From Arthrobacter rhombi (GTDB taxonomy: Bacteria; Actinomycetota; Actinomycetes; Actinomycetales; Micrococcaceae), in the NCBI RefSeq assembly GCF_900163545.1, contig NZ_FUHW01000032.1:117147-181146 (forward strand): a DNA stretch of 64,000 bases, written 5' to 3'. How positions within the stretch are numbered: the first letter of the stretch is position 1; each line of letters starts with the position of its first letter. A program made the position numbers and the translations under genes. The notes beneath the pieces are model-generated. The model was not told the origin of the DNA, ran no database searches, and was given only the letters and a program-made list of their open reading frames with translations. Shown piece after piece: positions 60,790 to 64,000 of this stretch.

Positions 60790-62004
60790 CTAAGGCACAT
60801 CGGACAAACCGACTGAAGGAAGAGAAAGTAGGTCCTGAGAAGCACGGATGAAGCGCTCGGTCCCGCTCCCGAGTTCGTCGGTTCCGAATATATGCTGACG
60901 GAAACGGTCTTGCTCTTGAGCTGCTCCCTCACGAGCCAGCTTAAGTATCCGTTGAACGGCATCAACCGGAACATCGGACCAGGTAGGCACGGCTGATACT
61001 AGATGATTAGTAGCACCAGCGGTTGCTGCTGCCGATGCGGTCAGAACCAACGTCGGTTTGTTGAGTCCTACAGAGTCCATGGCCATGGCTGACACATCCG
61101 TAATCACCACGTCTGCTCGCGAAATATCACTGGTGGAGTCGATCGCGGGCTGCGTTCTGGATCTGGGCGGCTCGACCTTGCTCGTGGATTTGAGCAGATG
61201 GCGGATCTGCCGCAAAGCTTCGGCATGTTCCCGCGAACGTGTACCGAGCTTTGGATGAGGGCGAAAGGTTAGGCGTACGCGGTTGTCCTCGGCAAGCAAC
61301 TGGATCAATTTCCGTCCACTACCCGTCAATGAGCTATACGCCATGGCAGGGCTGTCTCCTTCCCACGTGGGGGCGTAGAGAACCTCCGTTTGATCATTAG
61401 GCACTGGGCGGGCAGAAGCAAGGAAATCCAATTGAGGTCGACCGATCTCGACCAAGGTCGACGGATCGATTCTTTGAATATGGGTAAGGATTCGTTCCCT
61501 GGCTGCCGCCCCGGCGATGAAAGCAAAGTCGTAGGCTTTTAGCTGGTTCGACACCATGGACGACTTTTCACTCTCCCCATGGCTGAGGTGTACATGTACG
61601 ACTCTGTTGATCCGTAACGGCGTGAAATTTGCTTGGTTATTATTCACGTAGAACAGGACTTGGACGTTGTGCTTTCTTACGAAATTCTCGACATCTGCAG
61701 CTTGGGGGCAGAGAGAAATCGGCAAGTTACCCGCTTTAGACAGCAGGTTCGCTGAGTTAGAATTGGTGATTAGAAGTGTGACCGGGGTTCCCACAGCGCT
61801 GAGATGTTGGAGGGCTGGAATCCATTGCTCGAGCTGGTAGGCCGAGTCTGGGGTGTCTGCAAAATATACGGCGAAGGGACTTACTCTGGGCGGCACCTGG
61901 TCTCTACGCTGGATGCGTGCCCGCACCACTGGTGCGAGCACTATGGAACTGACTTGTGTTGTCAGCCGCTTACACGCGGTGGAGAGTCGAATCCCTATTG
62001 GCAT
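60790..62004 (-). CDS. TagB/TagF-like glycerophosphotransferase, soluble single-domain form
   Basis: The 404-residue protein lacks the N-terminal helices of its neighbours and has one Glyphos_transf domain: YFADTPDSAYQLEQWIPAL, HLSHGESEKSS, YAPTWEGDSP, FRPHPKLG and ITDVSAMAMDSVGL. It is the most divergent of the four and could be the primase (TagB role) that adds the first glycerol-phosphate; this is inference. TAAACT lies 6 bases before ATG 62004. It is the first gene of a reverse-strand run toward 55605. Confidence 0.83.
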   Translation of the reverse strand: MPIGIRLSTACKRLTTQVSSIVLAPVVRARIQRRDQVPPRVSPFAVYFADTPDSAYQLEQWIPALQHLSAVGTPVTLLITNSNSANLLSKAGNLPISLCPQAADVENFVRKHNVQVLFYVNNNQANFTPLRINRVVHVHLSHGESEKSSMVSNQLKAYDFAFIAGAAARERILTHIQRIDPSTLVEIGRPQLDFLASARPVPNDQTEVLYAPTWEGDSPAMAYSSLTGSGRKLIQLLAEDNRVRLTFRPHPKLGTRSREHAEALRQIRHLLKSTSKVEPPRSRTQPAIDSTSDISRADVVITDVSAMAMDSVGLNKPTLVLTASAAATAGATNHLVSAVPTWSDVPVDAVQRILKLAREGAAQEQDRFRQHIFGTDELGSGTERFIRASQDLLSLPSVGLSDVP

Positions 62005-62010
62005 CTGACC

Positions 62011-62016
62011 AGTTTA
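62011..62016 (-). promoter_or_regulatory. -10 box of the TagB-like gene (leaderless pattern)
   Basis: Minus-strand TAAACT is followed by GGTCAG and the ATG at 62004. There is no Shine-Dalgarno sequence. Confidence 0.5.
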
Positions 62017-62197
62017 GTTCCCCAGCGCCAACGAGGGTTACATGGATGATTTCCAGCGCGTTCCGTCCGTGAGAAAGCCGCTGTCCGTCATACTATTTTA
62101 CGAAGGTTGCGATCGTGTTGGTTGGGTCCCTTGGTAGAAGCCCGGTGACTATGTGAGTTTCGCATTCGCTAATGGATGCAGGAGGAAATTCACAGAT

Positions 62198-62476
62198 ATG
62201 GCACCTAAACATACCCCTGATCAGGTCATCGTGAAGGTCCGGCAGGGCCAGAAGATGTTCAACGACGGGCGCCCGATGATCGAGGTCATCAAGGAACTAC
62301 AGATCACTGAAGCGACGTGGTACCGGTGGCTTCAGCAGTACGGATCCGAGAAGAACGCCGGCCAGACCAAGGCTATGAAAAACCTCGAAAAGGAGAATGC
62401 CAGGCTAAAGAAGCTTTTAGCCGATCAGGTCCTGGCCAATGACATTCTGAGTGAGGTGGAGCGGGGAAAATTCTAA
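62198..62476 (+). CDS. IS3-family transposase OrfA
   Basis: ATG 62198, with GGAGGAAA as ribosome site, gives 92 residues. The HTH region (TPDQVIVKVRQGQKMFNDGRPMIEVI, then ATWYRWLQQYG) is followed by a coiled coil (KNLEKENARLKKLLADQVLANDILSEV). This is the usual OrfA plan. It looks intact, but the element is not, because its OrfB is broken (see next entry). Confidence 0.85.
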   Translation: MAPKHTPDQVIVKVRQGQKMFNDGRPMIEVIKELQITEATWYRWLQQYGSEKNAGQTKAMKNLEKENARLKKLLADQVLANDILSEVERGKF

Positions 62477-62484
62477 GCCCCTAA

Positions 62485-63030
62485 CCACGTCGCCGTGCTG
62501 TGCGTATGGCGCAGGAGAAGTTCGGAGCTTCCGAAAGGTTCGCGTGCTGTCCTGGGCCAGAATCGCTCAGCCCTGCGCAAAGGCCGACCGATGATCAGCT
62601 TCGAAGAGGCCCAACTGCGGGCTGATCTACGTGCCGTGGCTCAGACGTATCTCGCATGGGGCTGGCGTAAAGCACGCTGGCACCTGCTCGAGCAGCCGCA
62701 GTGGGACGGGGTAGCGCTGAATAAGAAGCGCCTACTCCGGCTCTGGCGCCTGGAGGGACTCACCTGCAACCCCAAGGCACGGAAGAAGCGCCGCAGCAGA
62801 TCCTGCGCCGGGGAGCGGAAGAGGCTCAGGGCCGAGTATCCGATGCATGTGGTCAGTTTTGACTTCCATTCCGATACGATCTCATGCGGCTGGCATATCC
62901 GGTTTTTCAACGTTGTCGATGAGTTCACTCAAACCGCCCTGGCGATCATCCCCAGACGTTCGTTCACGGCCACTGATGTGGTCGCCGTTCTGGAGGACAT
63001 CATCGCCGAAACCGGCATTGCCCCGGCTTT
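62485..63030 (+). pseudogene. IS3-family transposase OrfB, frameshifted and truncated
   Basis: The frame PRRRAVRMAQEKFGASERFAC runs to about 62547. Homologous sequence then continues in another frame (VLGQNRSALRKGRPMI), so about two bases are missing near GCGTGC/TGTCC. The HTH_21 part and the start of the integrase core follow (HVVSFDFHSDTI with the first Asp, NVVDEFTQTALAI). The protein stops at ALSI, before the second catalytic Asp (CDNG). The sequence loses similarity at about 63030, where an IS21-type end begins. Confidence 0.8.
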
Positions 63031-63047
63031 GAGTATTTGAGGCTTTG

Positions 63048-63088
63048 AGCCCCACCGATCGTGCGACTCAGCACCACCGATCGTGCGA
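63048..63088. repeat. Direct repeats of an IS21-type terminal region
   Basis: AGC-C-CCACCGATCGTGCGA (63048-63066) and AGC-A-CCACCGATCGTGCGA (63070-63088) are 19-bp direct repeats with one mismatch, 22 bases apart. Repeated short motifs near the termini are typical of IS21-family elements. They lie between the broken IS3 and the istB fragment. Confidence 0.55.
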
Positions 63089-63140
63089 GAGAGCACCAGT
63101 AACGTTCTGACATAGCGCCACCGATGCTCTCCGCCAGGGA

Positions 63141-63339
63141 TTAGACGCCGCCCAGCACCGTATGTTTCCGCATGTTGTAGTTGCCAGTTTCGACCCGGAC
63201 CGTGTCGTGGATGATGCGGTCTATGATTGCGTCCGCGTGGACAACGCCGGAGCCGAGCAGCTGGTGCCAGTCCTTCTACTGATACTGCGTGCAGAAGACC
63301 GTCGACTTTCCGCTGGCGAGCACGGGTTCCGGGGTACCT
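63141..63339 (-). pseudogene. istB (IS21-family helper ATPase), C-terminal fragment
   Basis: Read on the minus strand, the sequence encodes STVFCTQYQ, a TAG stop, KDWHQLLGSGVVHADAIID, RIIHDTVRVETGNYNMRKH and ends in TAA at 63141. This is the end of an IstB-type ATPase. The internal TAG replaces an expected CAG (Gln). The 5' part is missing because an IS481 element has inserted at about 63340. Confidence 0.75.
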
Positions 63340-63406
63340 CTAGCTGTACTGCCCAAGTAGGTTGGTTGAACTCGTGCCACGACACGATATGAATTAATGG
63401 GATGAA

Positions 63407-63467
63407 GAAGGCCCCCTGATGTGGAGTGGAGCTGTCTAAGAAACCGCTTCACAAACAGGAGGCCTTC
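63407..63467 (+). promoter_or_regulatory. Leader hairpin hiding the transposase ribosome site
   Basis: GAAGGCCCCCTG (63407-63418) can pair with CAGGAGGCCTTC (63456-63467, one mismatch) immediately before ATG 63468. The right arm contains AGGAGG, the ribosome site, so transcripts reading in from outside would fold with that site covered. Confidence 0.5.
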
Positions 63468-64000
63468 ATGTCCCACGCTAATGCAGCCTTGACCCCGAAA
63501 GCACGTCTGAGACTTGCCAGGCTCATCGTCGACGATCGCTGGAGCGTGTCCACCGCGGCGAAGATGTTCATGGTCTCCTGGCCTACGGCCAAACGCTGGG
63601 CAGAGCGCTATCGGGTCCACGGCCCGGCAGCAATGGCCGACAAAACCAGTCGGCCCAGGACGTGCCCGGCACGCACCCGGCAGGCCATGGTGAAGAAGAT
63701 CGTTGCCCTGCGCTGGCGAAAACGATTGGGCCCGGTCCAGATCGCCTACCGGCTGGGACTACCTGCCTCGACCGTGCACGCGGTGCTTGTTCGTTGTCGG
63801 ATCAACCGGTTGCGTTATATCGACCGGGTCACCGGCGAGCCGATCCGCCGCTACGAACATCCTTATCCCGGATTCATGATCCACGTGGACGTCACCAAGT
63901 TTGGGAACATCCCCGACGGTGGAGGCCACCGATACGTAGGCCGAAAGGCAGGGGACAAAAACCGTGCGGCGACCCCGGACAAGCCCCGCAATGCGACCTA
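63468..64000 (+). CDS. IS481-family transposase, 5' part
   Basis: From ATG 63468 with AGGAGG upstream, 177 codons remain open to the window edge. A winged-helix/HTH region (LTPKARLRLARLIVDDRWSV, AAKMFMVSWPTAKRWAERY) and a second HTH (LGPVQIAYRLGLPASTVHAVL) precede the integrase core, whose first catalytic Asp is in MIHVDVTKFGNIPDGGGHRY. That last motif is characteristic of IS481 transposases. No stop or shift is seen, so the element may be active. Confidence 0.88.
   Translation, partial: MSHANAALTPKARLRLARLIVDDRWSVSTAAKMFMVSWPTAKRWAERYRVHGPAAMADKTSRPRTCPARTRQAMVKKIVALRWRKRLGPVQIAYRLGLPASTVHAVLVRCRINRLRYIDRVTGEPIRRYEHPYPGFMIHVDVTKFGNIPDGGGHRYVGRKAGDKNRAATPDKPRNAT

Larger units (their letters stand above)
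63340..64000 (+). mobile_element. IS481-family insertion sequence, left part
   Basis: The left end is placed at about 63344, directly after CTAG (63340-63343). CTAG is the known target of IS481-type elements and may be one copy of the target duplication. The element carries a transposase gene at 63468 that runs off the window, so its right end is not visible. Confidence 0.6.

Noticed and set aside
61058..61258. Short + strand frame inside the TagB-like gene
   Set aside because: It is antisense to the conserved TDVSAM and RPHP regions of a real protein and has no start signal.
63053..63088. CRISPR-like repeat pair
   Set aside because: Only two copies with a 22-base gap and no further units or cas genes; better explained as IS21 terminal repeats.

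Overview
The window is a contig from a high-GC Gram-positive actinobacterium, most likely of the family Micrococcaceae (Arthrobacter-like). The reasons are the high GC content of coding regions, frequent GTG and TTG starts, many apparently leaderless promoters, and a core-gene order (leuB, ilvE, FAH-family gene, gltX, tRNA-Gln, tRNA-Glu; an IclR regulator divergent from leuCD, then murA-plsC-gpsA-ddl; recG-rsmD-coaD) that I recall from that group. The genus cannot be fixed from sequence alone.

Layout. (1) 1-7149: a catabolic and redox block: the tail of a DUF35-type OB-fold protein, an aldehyde dehydrogenase, a DHA2-type MFS transporter, then a tight operon of a MaoC hydratase, both electron transfer flavoprotein subunits and a membrane cytochrome b. 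(2) 7241-14932: a reverse-strand ABC exporter (FtsX-like permease plus ATPase), a lipoprotein-type LCP protein, a Ser/Thr/Pro-rich anchored surface protein, and a histidine kinase/NarL-type regulator pair. The same palindrome, GTCATACC-N2-GGTATGAC, lies upstream of both the ABC operon and the two-component operon. (3) 15130-18930: one giant gene with two TagF-type CDP-glycerol glycerophosphotransferase domains, standing alone. (4) 19315-26204: leuB, ilvE, a lipoprotein hydrolase, galE, an FAH-family protein and gltX, followed by tRNA-Gln and two identical tRNA-Glu genes. (5) 26788-46602: paired dynamin-like GTPases with thiL, an NdgR-like IclR regulator, leuCD, murA, plsC-gpsA-ddl, a DUF3515 lipoprotein, an LCP protein, a DAK2 protein, recG, rsmD, a spermidine-synthase-like protein, an aminotransferase and coaD. 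(6) 46645-62004: a wall teichoic acid or related polyol-phosphate polymer locus: galU, LCP ligase, TagG/TagH exporter, two family-2 glycosyltransferases around a CDP-alcohol phosphatidyltransferase, TagD, a TarI-TarJ fusion, and three reverse-strand TagF/TagB-like polymerases or primases, one of which is again a double-domain fusion. (7) 62153-64000: a pile of insertion-sequence remnants: a broken IS3, the end of an IS21 with an istB fragment, and an IS481 element running off the window.

How the genes fit together. TagD would make CDP-glycerol and the TarI-TarJ fusion CDP-ribitol. The glycosyltransferases and the CDP-alcohol transferase would build a lipid-linked unit, the TagF-like proteins extend it, TagGH flips it, and LCP proteins attach it to peptidoglycan made through MurA and Ddl. 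The most unusual elements are the two fused double TagF-like proteins, whose second halves have a changed RPHP motif, the CDP-alcohol transferase with His in place of the last motif Asp, the shared palindrome linking the two-component system to the ABC exporter, and a recurrent TANNNT-6/7-start pattern indicating leaderless mRNAs.
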